64,000 bases of DNA from Carnobacterium_A sp049673005 (GCF_049673005.1 NZ_JBATXB010000111.1:81110-145109); one strand, 5' to 3'. Positions 45,014 to 54,578 are shown, counted from the stretch's first letter. The notes: generated from the letters alone by a model not told the origin. Made by a program: numbers and translations.

Positions 45014-45050
45014 TACTCAGTAAATTAAGTAAACGAATGAGTAAAGATTT

Positions 45051-45776
45051 TTAAAGAACTTTAGCTAAGAAACTCTTTGTTCTTTCATGTTGTGGATAAT
45101 CAAATAACTGTTCAGGTGTGCCTTCTTCAACAATATAACCCGCATCCATAAAGATTACACGATCAGCAACTTTTTTAGCAAATCCCATTTCATGAGTTAC
45201 GACAACCATTGTCATACCTGTTTCAGCTAAATCTTGAATAACTTTTAAGACTTCTCCAACCATTTCGGGATCTAATGCTGATGTTGGTTCATCAAAAAGC
45301 ATCACTTTTGGATTCATAGCCAATGCTCTTGCGATAGCAACCCTTTGTTGTTGTCCGCCAGATAAACTAGCAGGGAAAGATTTTTCTTTATCTGAAAGTC
45401 CTACTTGACCTAATAATTTAACTGCTTGATTATGCGCCTCCTCGGGATTCATCCCTTTAACCTTAATAGGAGCGATTTTTAAATTCTCTATTACAGACAG
45501 ATTGGGAAATAAATTAAAATTTTGAAAAACCATCCCCATTTTCTCTCTCAAATTATTAACTTTAGATTCATTTAGTTCTGTTAAAATGAGATCATCAAAA
45601 ATTATTTCACCGTCTGTGGGTGTTTCTAAAAGATTTAAACACCTTAATAAGGTACTTTTCCCTGAACCTGAAGGACCAATAATAACAACTACTTCATTTT
45701 TTTTAATTTCTCCATTAATATCTATTAATACTTCATTCTTACCGAATGTTTTTTTTAGGTGATTAAATTTGATCAT
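45051..45776 (-). CDS. glnQ: Amino-acid ABC transporter ATP-binding protein (GlnQ-like)
   Basis: A 241-residue polar-amino-acid ABC ATPase. Walker A GPSGSGKSTLLR, signature LSGGQQQRVAIARA and Walker B VMLFDEPTSALDPE are all intact. It overlaps the stop region of the upstream permease by 14 bases, so the two are coupled. By family it would import glutamine or another polar amino acid; the substrate is not proven here. Confidence 0.94.
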   Translation of the reverse strand: MIKFNHLKKTFGKNEVLIDINGEIKKNEVVVIIGPSGSGKSTLLRCLNLLETPTDGEIIFDDLILTELNESKVNNLREKMGMVFQNFNLFPNLSVIENLKIAPIKVKGMNPEEAHNQAVKLLGQVGLSDKEKSFPASLSGGQQQRVAIARALAMNPKVMLFDEPTSALDPEMVGEVLKVIQDLAETGMTMVVVTHEMGFAKKVADRVIFMDAGYIVEEGTPEQLFDYPQHERTKSFLAKVL

Positions 45777-47244
45777 GATTCATCTTCCTTTCATAGTGAT
45801 TTAATAGTTTAGTTAGACTAAAGGTTAAAATAAAGTAAATAACCATTGTAACGGCCAAAGGGGCAATGCCTCTGTAAGAAAGAGAAGTAACAATCTTTGT
45901 TTGGAATATTAAGTCTCCAACTCCAATAATAGAGACAATTGAACTTTCCTTAATAATTGTAATAAATTCATTTCCTAAGGCTGGCCAAATATTTTTTAAA
46001 GCTTGCGGGAAAACAATATAACGCATAGCCGTTTTTTTGCTCATACCTAAACTTCTAGCTGCTTCTGTTTGACCTTTGTTAACAGAGTTTAAACCTGATC
46101 TAATAATTTCACTTATATAAGCACCACTATTTAAAGAAACTGCTATAATACCTGAAGCAAGTGCTGGGATATTTATTAGATATCCAACTGCAAAATAAAT
46201 GAACATTACTTGGATCATCATAGGTGTACCCCTGACAAATTCCACATATGCTGTCGCTGGCAAACGAATGAGTTTACGATCAGACAGTCTCATTAGCGAT
46301 AAAATTACTCCTAAAATAGAACCGAAAAAGACACTTAGCACAGAGATCAGGATAGTATATCCTGTACCTTTAGCAAAATAGCTCCAGTAATTAATTATTG
46401 TTTTAGGCTTTGAATCTTCCTGACCATCTTGGCCTTGGCTTTCTTTCAGTAATTCTCCAGCCTCTTTTAAATAATCTTCCGTTAAGTTATTTTCTTTAAT
46501 AGTAGAAATAGATTGATTAATAGCTGTTACAAGACTAGCTGAGCCTTTCTTTACGGCTACCGCTGCTCCTTGTTCGTCTTCTTGTAATTCAAAGCCGCCA
46601 TCAAATGTTGCTAGCCCATTATCATTGGCAACATAAGCCATCGCACTTGGTTTCTCCATAATAATAGCTTCTATTTTATTAGTTTTTAAAGCTAAAATTA
46701 AATCAGTTATTTTAGATAAACTTAATATTGAGGAATCTGGCATTTGTTCCTTTGCTAGTGATTCTTGAATTGACCCAGTTTGAACCCCTATTTTTTTTTG
46801 ATATAAATCATCTTTTGAAGTATATATTTCATTGTCCGATGGACGAACAACAATATTCTGTCCGCCTATATAATAAACCTCTGAAAAATCGACACTTTCT
46901 TTACGTTCATCAGATGCGCTCATTCCTGAAATAATAATATCAACCTTTCCAACTTCTAGAGCTGGTAACAAGCTATCAAATCCAATATCTTGTATCTCTA
47001 ATTTAACTCCTAAATCTTCAGCAATTTTTTCGGCAATGGAAATATCCATCCCTACTATTTCATCTTGTCCATCAAGAGTCGCATGGAATTCATATGGCGG
47101 AAAATCTGCACTAGTTCCAACTACTAGCGTTTCTTTTGATTTAACTTTTTTTAATGAATTATCTGCAGCTAATACTTGTATTTTTGGTAAAAAGGTACTT
47201 ATTAAAATTATAGATAAAACAATAGTCATTATTTTTCTCTTCAT
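45763..47244 (-). CDS. Amino-acid ABC transporter, substrate-binding and permease domains fused
   Basis: One 493-residue protein fuses a signal peptide (1-26), a periplasm-type polar-amino-acid binding domain (about 35-255) and a permease with several membrane helices (about 290-490). The binding domain has ETLVVGTSADFPPYEF and GMDISIAEKIAEDLGVKL; the permease has the EAARSLGMSKKTAMRYIVFPQALK loop that docks on the ATPase. Such fusions occur in lactic acid bacteria (GlnP-type). The open frame extends to 47325; I start at the ATG 47244 (or 47247) behind AGGAGG. Substrate unknown, glutamine likely. Confidence 0.93.
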   Translation of the reverse strand: MKRKIMTIVLSIILISTFLPKIQVLAADNSLKKVKSKETLVVGTSADFPPYEFHATLDGQDEIVGMDISIAEKIAEDLGVKLEIQDIGFDSLLPALEVGKVDIIISGMSASDERKESVDFSEVYYIGGQNIVVRPSDNEIYTSKDDLYQKKIGVQTGSIQESLAKEQMPDSSILSLSKITDLILALKTNKIEAIIMEKPSAMAYVANDNGLATFDGGFELQEDEQGAAVAVKKGSASLVTAINQSISTIKENNLTEDYLKEAGELLKESQGQDGQEDSKPKTIINYWSYFAKGTGYTILISVLSVFFGSILGVILSLMRLSDRKLIRLPATAYVEFVRGTPMMIQVMFIYFAVGYLINIPALASGIIAVSLNSGAYISEIIRSGLNSVNKGQTEAARSLGMSKKTAMRYIVFPQALKNIWPALGNEFITIIKESSIVSIIGVGDLIFQTKIVTSLSYRGIAPLAVTMVIYFILTFSLTKLLNHYERKMNHDQI

Positions 47245-47276
47245 CATTATTTCCTCCTGTATTTTAAGTCTTTTGT

Positions 47277-47305
47277 AGTTTAACAGAAAGAGAATATTTA
47301 TGCAA
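47277..47305 (-). promoter_or_regulatory. Promoter of the amino-acid ABC transporter operon
   Basis: Minus strand: TTGCAT, 17-base spacer, TAAACT with a TGT extension upstream. Good match, about 30 bases before the start codon. Confidence 0.7.
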
Positions 47306-47348
47306 TATATATTTGTTTTAACCACCTATTTTTGATTTTACACCCTGA

Positions 47349-47381
47349 TTATACATAAACAAATGTATAAAAACGTTTTCC
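47349..47381. promoter_or_regulatory. Perfect inverted repeat plus cre-like sequence upstream of the ABC operon
   Basis: TTATACAT-N6-ATGTATAA at 47349-47370 has 8-base perfect arms. It overlaps a cre-like TAAAAACGTTTTCC at 47368-47381 (12 of 14). They lie between the transporter promoter and the divergent 48-residue gene. Confidence 0.4.
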
Positions 47382-47489
47382 AACCATTTATTAAACACTA
47401 AGACTACCTATTTATTAAAAGAATGAAATAGTAGCCTTTTATTTTAAATAGGGGTAAACTGACTTTAGACAGAATATTGGAGGTATTTT

Positions 47490-47636
47490 ATGGGACAATT
47501 ATTTAAATCTGATACGAGTATAGATGAATTATTTTCTAAATTTGTACTTGACCCAGAAGAAGCTATCAAGACCAAAGAAGTGTTAAAAGAAGAAAATGAA
47601 AAAAATGAAACTAAAACGGATAATAAAATAAAATAA
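47490..47636 (+). CDS. 48-residue highly charged protein, unrecognised
   Basis: The ORF encodes MGQLFKSDTSIDELFSKFVL, then DPEEAIKTKEVLKEENEKNE and a short lysine-rich tail. It has an excellent TTGGAGGT site seven bases before the ATG and a perfect terminator downstream, so it is a real small gene. The product is soluble, acidic-basic patterned and likely helical. Function unknown; it lies alone on the plus strand between two minus-strand operons. Confidence 0.72.
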   Translation: MGQLFKSDTSIDELFSKFVLDPEEAIKTKEVLKEENEKNETKTDNKIK

Positions 47637-47676
47637 AACAACTCTCTTTTCAATTTATTGAAAAGAGAGTTGTTTT
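47635..47676. terminator. Bidirectional terminator between the 48-residue gene and the MazG-like gene
   Basis: AAAACAACTCTCTTTTCAA pairs perfectly with TTGAAAAGAGAGTTGTTTT around a 4-base loop; T runs on both strands. Confidence 0.95.
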
Positions 47677-47679
47677 ATT

Positions 47680-47997
47680 TTATTCCATTCGTTCTCGGCT
47701 TTTTGCTTCTGAAAATCCATTTGGATACCGTTTTCTTAGTTTATCAATATTCTGAATAGCTACATCTTCAAATGGGATATCTGCCCACTCTGCTATTTGA
47801 GATAAATACCATAGAACATCACCCATTTCTTTAACGAGTTCTTTTTTATCTAAATCGTGTCCATGGAAGGTATATTTTTTAATCAAATCTACTAATTCAC
47901 CAGATTCACTCGCTACTCCTAACGCACAATTTGTTAGTACTTGCTCATTTCCATACAAAGTGCGGCTTGCTAATTTTTGATACTCGTTAAACTCCAT
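47680..47997 (-). CDS. MazG-like nucleotide pyrophosphohydrolase
   Basis: A 105-residue single-domain MazG-like protein. The metal-binding motif EXXE-type segments SESGELVDLIKK and VKEMGDVLWYLSQI are intact. Members hydrolyse NTPs or dNTPs to the monophosphate and are thought to clean the nucleotide pool. It lies 54 bases after engB, probably on the same transcript. Confidence 0.88.
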   Translation of the reverse strand: MEFNEYQKLASRTLYGNEQVLTNCALGVASESGELVDLIKKYTFHGHDLDKKELVKEMGDVLWYLSQIAEWADIPFEDVAIQNIDKLRKRYPNGFSEAKSRERME

Positions 47998-48051
47998 TTA
48001 CAAAACCCCTTTTTCATTTGTACAAATTTTTTTATTTAACAAACTAAACGT

Positions 48052-48645
48052 CTATTTTTTCTTTTTCAAATAACCTTCTATTAATCTCCATGCCTCATCT
48101 TTACCTTCGCCAGTTTCTGAAGAAAACAAAACAAAGTCATCTTCTGGATCAAAACCAAGAGATTCTTTTGATATCTTCGTATGTTTATTCCATTTACTTC
48201 TAGGTATTTTATCCGCTTTTGTTGCAACAACAATTATCGGGATACCAAAATGCTTAAGAAATTGATACATTTGTTTGTCATCAGCAGTTGCTGGATGCCT
48301 AAAGTCAATAACACATAACGTTACTTTCAAAGGATCTCTTTGAGTAAAGTATGTTTCTAACATTTCTCCCCATTTTGCACGTTCTGTTTTAGATACTTTT
48401 GCATATCCGTATCCAGGGACATCAACGAAATAAAATTTATCTTCAATAATATAGTAATTTAGCGTTTGCGTTTTTCCAGGTTTACTTGATGTACGTGCTA
48501 AACCTTTTCTATTAATTAATGTATTTATAAAAGAGGATTTACCTACGTTTGATCGTCCTGCTAAAGCAACTTCAGGTAAACCAGTTTTTGGGTATTGAGC
48601 AGGTGAAACAGCGCTAATTACAATATCTGCCTTATTAACTTTCAT
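48052..48645 (-). CDS. engB: Ribosome biogenesis GTPase EngB/YsxC
   Basis: A 197-residue GTPase required for 50S assembly. Walker A GRSNVGKSSFIN, switch region DVPGYGYAK and TKADK are clear. It is found next to clpX in most Firmicutes. The clpX terminator at 48821-48853 lies between them, so engB probably has its own promoter near 48680-48700, where TGTTAGAAT (extended -10) is seen. Confidence 0.97.
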   Translation of the reverse strand: MKVNKADIVISAVSPAQYPKTGLPEVALAGRSNVGKSSFINTLINRKGLARTSSKPGKTQTLNYYIIEDKFYFVDVPGYGYAKVSKTERAKWGEMLETYFTQRDPLKVTLCVIDFRHPATADDKQMYQFLKHFGIPIIVVATKADKIPRSKWNKHTKISKESLGFDPEDDFVLFSSETGEGKDEAWRLIEGYLKKKK

Positions 48646-48820
48646 ATTTTTATCTCCATCTCTTATCTGAATTCTTTTATTATTCTAACATAAATTGATA
48701 TCAATATCATTCCTTTCTTTTTTTACATTACTATTGGTTAATTCTTAAAATAATAGTAAATGAGTATCGTATTTTTAGACTAACTCAACATGTACTAGTC
48801 TCCTTAATTTAAAAATTAAA

Positions 48821-48853
48821 CAACCTCCAAAAAGTCTTACTCTTTGGAGGTTG
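48821..48853 (-). terminator. Terminator of clpX
   Basis: On the minus strand CAACCTCCAAA and TTTGGAGGTTG pair around an 11-base loop, followed by TTTAATTTTT. Confidence 0.85.
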
Positions 48854-48876
48854 ATGTAACTAACTATTCACTAAAA

Positions 48877-50121
48877 CTAATCAATCTTTTGTCCATCTTC
48901 GTTATAGAAATCTGGAAGACCACTTCCACTAACTGTTTCTTCCGTTATTACACACTTCGCAATTTCAGGACGACTTGGTAAGTCAAACATAATTTCTAAC
49001 ATAATATTTTCAATGATTGACCTTAATCCACGAGCACCAGTGTTACGTTCAATAGCTTTTTTAGCGATTTCTCTAAGAGCTGTTTCCTCAAACTCTAGTT
49101 CTACATCATCAAGTAATAGCAGTTTCTTGTATTGCTTTTCTAATGCATTCTTAGGTTTAGTCAAAATATGAACTAGATCATCTTCTGTTAATTTTTCTAA
49201 AGCTGCCATTACTGGTAAGCGTCCAATGAATTCTGGTATCAAACCAAATTTCAATAAATCTTCTGGTATAATTTTTTGCATAACACTTTCATCAAGGTTT
49301 GCAATTTTTTTAGAAGAGCCAAATCCTATAATCTTTTCCCCTAGTCTACTCTTAACAATCGTTTCAATTCCATCAAAGGCTCCACCGACGATGAAGAGAA
49401 TATTTGTAGTATCTAATTGGATGAATTCTTGATTTGGGTGCTTTCTTCCACCTTGAGGCGGAATATTAGCAACGGTACCCTCTAATATCTTTAAGAGTGC
49501 TTGTTGGACACCTTCTCCACTAACATCACGTGTAATTGAAACATTTTCACCTTTACGTGCAATTTTGTCAATTTCGTCAATATAGATAATCCCTTTTTGA
49601 GCTCGTTCTACATCAAAATCAGCAGCTTGCATTAATTTAAGCAGAATATTTTCAACATCCTCACCAACATATCCAGCTTCAGTCAAACTAGTCGCATCAG
49701 CAATGGCAAAAGGAACATTCAAAATACGTGCTAAACTTTGTGCTAAAAATGTCTTTCCTGAACCAGTAGGTCCAATTAAACATATGTTACTTTTTTGTAG
49801 TTCAACGTCATCAACTTGTGTATCCATTTGATTAATGCGCTTATAGTGATTGTATACAGCTACAGAAAGAGATTTTTTAGCTTGTTCTTGGCCGATAACG
49901 TAATCATTCAGAATCCCTCTGATTTCTTGTGGTTTAGGAACTTCTAAGAACTCACCGTAACCCGCATCACTAAACTCTTCATCAATAATTTCTTTACATA
50001 AATCTATACATTCATTACAAATGTAGACTCCTGGACCTGCCACTATTTTTTTTACTTGATCTTGTGATTTTCCGCAAAATGAACAATTTATAGGACCTTT
50101 TGTTTCTTCATCAATAAACAT
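48877..50121 (-). CDS. clpX: ATP-dependent protease ATPase subunit ClpX
   Basis: ClpX unfolds substrates and feeds them to ClpP. The N-terminal zinc-binding domain has CSFCGK and CNECIDLC, Walker A is GPTGSGKTFLAQ and Walker B has YIDEIDKIA. 414 residues is standard. It lies downstream of tig, the same order as in Bacillus and Enterococcus, but a terminator separates the two. Confidence 0.98.
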   Translation of the reverse strand: MFIDEETKGPINCSFCGKSQDQVKKIVAGPGVYICNECIDLCKEIIDEEFSDAGYGEFLEVPKPQEIRGILNDYVIGQEQAKKSLSVAVYNHYKRINQMDTQVDDVELQKSNICLIGPTGSGKTFLAQSLARILNVPFAIADATSLTEAGYVGEDVENILLKLMQAADFDVERAQKGIIYIDEIDKIARKGENVSITRDVSGEGVQQALLKILEGTVANIPPQGGRKHPNQEFIQLDTTNILFIVGGAFDGIETIVKSRLGEKIIGFGSSKKIANLDESVMQKIIPEDLLKFGLIPEFIGRLPVMAALEKLTEDDLVHILTKPKNALEKQYKKLLLLDDVELEFEETALREIAKKAIERNTGARGLRSIIENIMLEIMFDLPSRPEIAKCVITEETVSGSGLPDFYNEDGQKID

Positions 50122-50278
50122 ACTTTTTGTCCACCTCTATTCTCATTCATGCTTATCATAACAATACACTATTGTTTCAACATCAATAAGCTGTTTTAAA
50201 CTCTTATAATCATAGCATAACCTAATTTTTTTATCCATAGAACCAACTCTAAACTAAGTGTGTTATATAGTAATAAAG

Positions 50279-50313
50279 AAAAAGACTCCAAAAGTTACTT
50301 ACCCTTTGAAGTC
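50279..50313 (-). terminator. Terminator of tig
   Basis: On the minus strand GACTTCAAAG and CTTTTGGAGTC pair around a 9-base loop with G-T wobbles, followed by TTTTTCTTT. Confidence 0.8.
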
Positions 50314-50353
50314 CTTTCCTTCAATTTTTTTAACTAAATTCATTCTAGGTTAT

Positions 50354-51634
50354 TTATTTTTCTACTGATGTAGAAGTAATTAAATCAATTGCTTTTTTCA
50401 TAGAAATGTCATGCTTAAGCATGTCAGGAGTCAAAGCAGCGCGAACAGCTTTTTCTTCCATTCCATATTGTTCAGCTAATTCTTTAATTTCAGCTTCTAC
50501 TTCTTCGTCAGATGGTGCAAATGCTTCTGCTTCAACAATAGCTTCAAGAACTAAGTTTGTACGAGTTCTTAACTCAGCATCGCTTTCCATTTGTGTGTGT
50601 AAATCTGCTTCTGTAGTACCTGTAATTTGGTAATACATTTCAGGAGAAACACCTTGGCGTTGCATGTCATTCAAGAATGTATCCATTTGACGGTGAACTT
50701 CATCATGTACCATTGAGCCTGGTAATTCTTCGATTGTTGCATTGTCTACTGCTTGACGAATAGCTGCTTCTTCTACAGCTTCATCCGCTGCAGCATTTTT
50801 TGCTTCAACTAACTTATTCATCATTTTTTCTTTTAATTCAGCTAAAGTTTCAACTTCTTCGTCTACATCTTTAGCAAATTCATCGTCTAATTCAGGTAAC
50901 TCTTTAGCTTTAACTTCATGTACTTTTACTTTAAATACAGCTTCAGCACCTTTTAAAGATTCTTCATGATAGTCTTCAGGGAAAGTAACGGTTACTTCTA
51001 GTTCATCGTTAGCTTTAGCTCCAATTAATTGCTCTTCAAATCCTGGAATAAATGAGTTTGAACCAATTTCTAGTGAATGATTCTCGCCTTTTCCACCGTC
51101 AAATGCGACTCCATCTTTAGAACCGTCAAAATCAATAACAACAGTATCGCCTTCAACAGCTGCCTCTTCTTTTAAAACAAGTTCAGCTTGTTGTTCACGT
51201 TTTTCTTGTAATTCAGCTTCAACGTCAGCTTCAGTAACTTCACGATCTTGCTTATCAACAGTCAAGCCTTTATATTCGCCTAATTTTACTTCTGGTTTTA
51301 CAGTAACGATTGCTTCGATAACCCAAGGTTGTCCAGCTTCCATTGATTTAACATCAATTTTTGGTTGATCAACAGGTTCGATTCCAGCTTCTTTAAGAGC
51401 TGCTTCGTATTGTTCTGGTAATACTGCATTCAAAGCATCTTCATAAAGTGATGCTTCTCCATACATTTTATTGAATACTTGACGTGATACTTTTCCTTTA
51501 CGGAAACCTGGTACATTTAAAGTACCTCTCACTTTATTAAAAGCAGTATTCATACCTTCTTTAATTTTTTCTTCTGAAATTTCAAATGTTAATACACCAT
51601 CATTAGTGCCTTTTTTTTCCCAATTTGCAGTCAT
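50354..51634 (-). CDS. tig: Trigger factor
   Basis: Ribosome-associated chaperone and prolyl isomerase. The N-terminal ribosome-binding segment contains FRKGKVSRQVF, the FKBP domain lies at about 150-240 (GDTVVIDFDGSKDGV), and the C-terminal arms follow. 426 residues is normal for the family. It has its own promoter and terminator. Confidence 0.97.
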   Translation of the reverse strand: MTANWEKKGTNDGVLTFEISEEKIKEGMNTAFNKVRGTLNVPGFRKGKVSRQVFNKMYGEASLYEDALNAVLPEQYEAALKEAGIEPVDQPKIDVKSMEAGQPWVIEAIVTVKPEVKLGEYKGLTVDKQDREVTEADVEAELQEKREQQAELVLKEEAAVEGDTVVIDFDGSKDGVAFDGGKGENHSLEIGSNSFIPGFEEQLIGAKANDELEVTVTFPEDYHEESLKGAEAVFKVKVHEVKAKELPELDDEFAKDVDEEVETLAELKEKMMNKLVEAKNAAADEAVEEAAIRQAVDNATIEELPGSMVHDEVHRQMDTFLNDMQRQGVSPEMYYQITGTTEADLHTQMESDAELRTRTNLVLEAIVEAEAFAPSDEEVEAEIKELAEQYGMEEKAVRAALTPDMLKHDISMKKAIDLITSTSVEK

Positions 51635-51766
51635 TTATATTTCCCTCCGAAACAGTCTATTATTTGGCAATTCTTTTCAAAATTGCATACTCCTTAATCT
51701 TACACTATACCTTTATTTTTGTAAATACAAACAGGCTAAAGACTACATTTTACTTAATATTTTTAA

Positions 51767-52723
51767 TTAAATCCACGTTTGTATTTCATCATTTAGACGT
51801 TGCATCCACTTTTCCATCATTTCCAATTCTATCGACGCCGTCTTTTCTGTTTTAAATTCATGAAATTGATCATATCTTTTCAAATATAAAACTACCCATT
51901 CTTTTGGCGAGACAATTACTTCATCGATAAATGGATACAACAACATAAAATGCAAGTTTGCTTCTTGAACAATCGCTTGAAATAAAACGGGATCATTATT
52001 TTCAATTGTTTCTTTTAAGATATGTTCTACGGCTTGAACAGCCTTCGTCTCCGTTATTAATAGCATATCTATAGGTTTTATTATTCGCTGTTCATTAAAC
52101 CATTCTAAATTAAATGTATTTTCTATATTTTTTTCCATAAGAAATTCTATTACTGTTGTTTTCACTATACCATTAACGTATGGATTGCTTAATAGACTCG
52201 TAGCCGCTTTTACAAATCGCGGCAATGGTAAGTCTTTAGCGTTTTTAATAATTTCAGCTTGCTTTTCAAATGATTGATTCCCCATAGAAAAAACATTTTT
52301 CATTATTGTTTCATAATGCTTTTCATTTTGAATCTGGACTAATGCTCTTTCTTTTTCTAATCTTTCAAATTGAGAATGCCATTTAAAATCATTCTCATTC
52401 GTTTGAGACAGTTTATCTTTCACTATTTTTTCTGCTTGAATAAAATAATGTCCTTTAATAAGGATAGACACATAGAATAAAGTTAAGTTGTCTTCACTAG
52501 TGTAATAATCGATTTCTTTATCTGCTATCGTTTTAGCTTTCTTATACTCTCCTTTCTGATAAAGTGCCGTTGCATAAAATGAGTTTATTCTTGGCTCTTG
52601 TTTAATAGCATAAGCCTCTTCAAAATACATTGCTGCTTCTTCCATGTTTCCCAATTCAAAAAATTCAAGACCTTTATTGATATATGTCTCATAATTTTTA
52701 GGAAATTCAATTTTTTTGCCCAT
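51767..52723 (-). CDS. TPR-repeat protein, unrecognised
   Basis: A 318-residue soluble helical protein. The N-terminal half contains tetratricopeptide-like repeats (ETYINKGLEFFELGNMEEAA, then RINSFYATALYQKGEYKKA). The C-terminal half is not recognised, though similar proteins occur beside tig in other lactobacillales. The longest reading starts at a GTG at 52747; the ATG at 52723 (MGKKIEFPKNY) has a GGGTGA site. A scaffold or protein-interaction role is plausible. Confidence 0.8.
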   Translation of the reverse strand: MGKKIEFPKNYETYINKGLEFFELGNMEEAAMYFEEAYAIKQEPRINSFYATALYQKGEYKKAKTIADKEIDYYTSEDNLTLFYVSILIKGHYFIQAEKIVKDKLSQTNENDFKWHSQFERLEKERALVQIQNEKHYETIMKNVFSMGNQSFEKQAEIIKNAKDLPLPRFVKAATSLLSNPYVNGIVKTTVIEFLMEKNIENTFNLEWFNEQRIIKPIDMLLITETKAVQAVEHILKETIENNDPVLFQAIVQEANLHFMLLYPFIDEVIVSPKEWVVLYLKRYDQFHEFKTEKTASIELEMMEKWMQRLNDEIQTWI

Positions 52724-52817
52724 ATTATTCACCCATTCTTTTATCACTACTCTTTGTGTTGCTTTTGTTCAGTGTAACATAGGTTGAAATGGTGTAATAG
52801 GCTAATTATCTGTATGT

Positions 52818-52902
52818 AAAAAAACACACCCTCATTAACTAGATAACTTTGCCTTAAATCATTCAAGGTGAAAGTCTTCTACTAAGCAGGATGTGTGTGT
52901 TT
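52818..52902 (-). terminator. Terminator of the fab-acc operon
   Basis: On the minus strand AAACACACACATCCT and AGGGTGTGTTT form the outer stem of a large hairpin with inner pairs, followed by seven T residues; it starts at the accA stop codon. Confidence 0.8.
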
Positions 52903-53684
52903 TAATATTTTCTAAATCGCTGGTATCTTTCTTCAATTAAATCATTAGAAGATTTAGAAGTTAAATCATCAAGCGTCTTTACTAATTGCGCTTTTAGATT
53001 TTTTAATATTGTATCATTATCAAGTAAACCATTTTGATTTGTTTCTGGAATAATCTGATCAATGATTGATAAACCAAGTAAATCGGTAGCTGTTAACTTC
53101 ATTATTTCAGCAGCCTCATCAGCTTTTGAAGCGTCTTTCCATAAAATAGAAGAGAAGCCTTCTGGTGAAAGAATAGAATACATCGTATGTTCCATCATCC
53201 AAACTTGATTTCCCATTGCCAAAGCCAATGCTCCACCACTGCCTCCTTCTCCAATAATAATAGAAATGATTGGAACTTTTAATTGACTCATTTCCATTAA
53301 GTTTCGAGCGATTGCTTCTCCTTGACCACGTTCTTCAGCTTCTACACCGCAATAAGCACCTGAAGTATTGATAAACGTTACAACTGGTCTTTTAAATTTT
53401 TCAGCTTGTTTCATTAATCGTAAGGCTTTTCGGTACCCCTCAGGATGTGGCGAACCAAAATTACGCTCAATGTTTTCTGTTAATTCATGACCCTTTTGAT
53501 TCCCAATAACAGTAATAGGTTGTCCATTTAATGTAGCAATTCCACCTACAATGGCTTTGTCATCACGAAACGAGCGATCCCCATGAAACTCTATAAAATT
53601 CTCGAAAATTTCTTCAAAGATTTCTAAAGCTGTCAATCGAGATGTTTTTCGAGATAGAACCACAATTTCACTTGCTTCACTCAA
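52902..53684 (-). CDS. accA: Acetyl-CoA carboxylase carboxyltransferase subunit alpha
   Basis: Together with AccD it transfers the carboxyl group from biotin to acetyl-CoA. Marks are FHGDRSFRDDKAIVGG, TFINTSGAYCGVEAEERGQ and EGGSGGALALA. 260 residues is short, as in other lactic acid bacteria. The open frame begins at a GTG (53693) adjacent to its ribosome site; I prefer the TTG at 53684 (MSEASEIVVLS) behind AGGTGA. Last gene of the operon. Confidence 0.94.
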   Translation of the reverse strand: MSEASEIVVLSRKTSRLTALEIFEEIFENFIEFHGDRSFRDDKAIVGGIATLNGQPITVIGNQKGHELTENIERNFGSPHPEGYRKALRLMKQAEKFKRPVVTFINTSGAYCGVEAEERGQGEAIARNLMEMSQLKVPIISIIIGEGGSGGALALAMGNQVWMMEHTMYSILSPEGFSSILWKDASKADEAAEIMKLTATDLLGLSIIDQIIPETNQNGLLDNDTILKNLKAQLVKTLDDLTSKSSNDLIEERYQRFRKY

Positions 53685-53729
53685 TTGTTTCACCTTCTTC
53701 TATACAAATTCTCTTTCAGATAGTTAACG

Positions 53730-54578
53730 TTACTGATGAAATTTTAAAAGTAGTCCTAACGTTTCTCTAAGTTCTACTCTTGGAACGATTTTATCAATAA
53801 AGCCATTCTTCAATACAGACTCTGCTAATTGGAAGTCATCTGGCAAAGTTTCTTTAATTGTTTGTTCAATTACTCGTCTTCCAGCAAAACCGACTAGTGC
53901 TCTAGGCTCTGATAGAATAATATCACCCTGCATAGCAAAACTAGCAGTCACCCCACCAGTAGTTGGATCAGTTAGGACAGTAATATACAATAATCCTTCT
54001 TCACTGTGGCGTGCTACTGCCGCACTAATCTTAGCCATTTGCATCAAAGATAAAATACCTTCTTGCATGCGAGCGCCGCCTGAAGCTGTAAAAATAATGA
54101 TTGGTAGCTTTTCTTTTGTTGCTTGTTCTAGTGTTCTAGTAATTTTTTCTCCTACAACACTTCCCATGCTGCCCATAATAAAACTCGAGTCCATTACACA
54201 AATGGCTGTTTCAAGACCTTTAATTGAAGCTTTACCCGTAACAACTGCTTCGTGCAAATTAGTTTTAGTTTGCATATTTTTAATTTTTTCTTCATAACTT
54301 GGAAAATCAAGAGGGTTTTTAAAAGCAATATCTAAATTCCATTCTTCAAAAGTTCCTTCATCTACTGTTAATTCAATTCGTTTTTTAGCGTCTATTCTAA
54401 AAGTATACCCACATTCTGGGCATATCTTTTCGGACCCTAAATCTTTTCCATAGATGGATCGTTTACAATTTGGACATTGTGTAAACATTCCTTCTGGTAC
54501 TTTTGCAGCATCTTTTTCATCTTCTAATCGTGAACTTTTAGTAATAGGGATAAAAGCTCTTTTCTTAAACAATCTCAC
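53730..54578 (-). CDS. accD: Acetyl-CoA carboxylase carboxyltransferase subunit beta
   Basis: The beta subunit, with an N-terminal zinc ribbon (CPNC and CPEC, residues about 35-57) and the acyl-CoA-binding fold (GASIKG region, then FTASGGARMQEGILSLMQMAK). 282 residues is standard. The start is a GTG behind AGAGGTGAG. It lies 31 bases after accC in the fatty-acid operon. Confidence 0.96.
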   Translation of the reverse strand: MRLFKKRAFIPITKSSRLEDEKDAAKVPEGMFTQCPNCKRSIYGKDLGSEKICPECGYTFRIDAKKRIELTVDEGTFEEWNLDIAFKNPLDFPSYEEKIKNMQTKTNLHEAVVTGKASIKGLETAICVMDSSFIMGSMGSVVGEKITRTLEQATKEKLPIIIFTASGGARMQEGILSLMQMAKISAAVARHSEEGLLYITVLTDPTTGGVTASFAMQGDIILSEPRALVGFAGRRVIEQTIKETLPDDFQLAESVLKNGFIDKIVPRVELRETLGLLLKFHQ

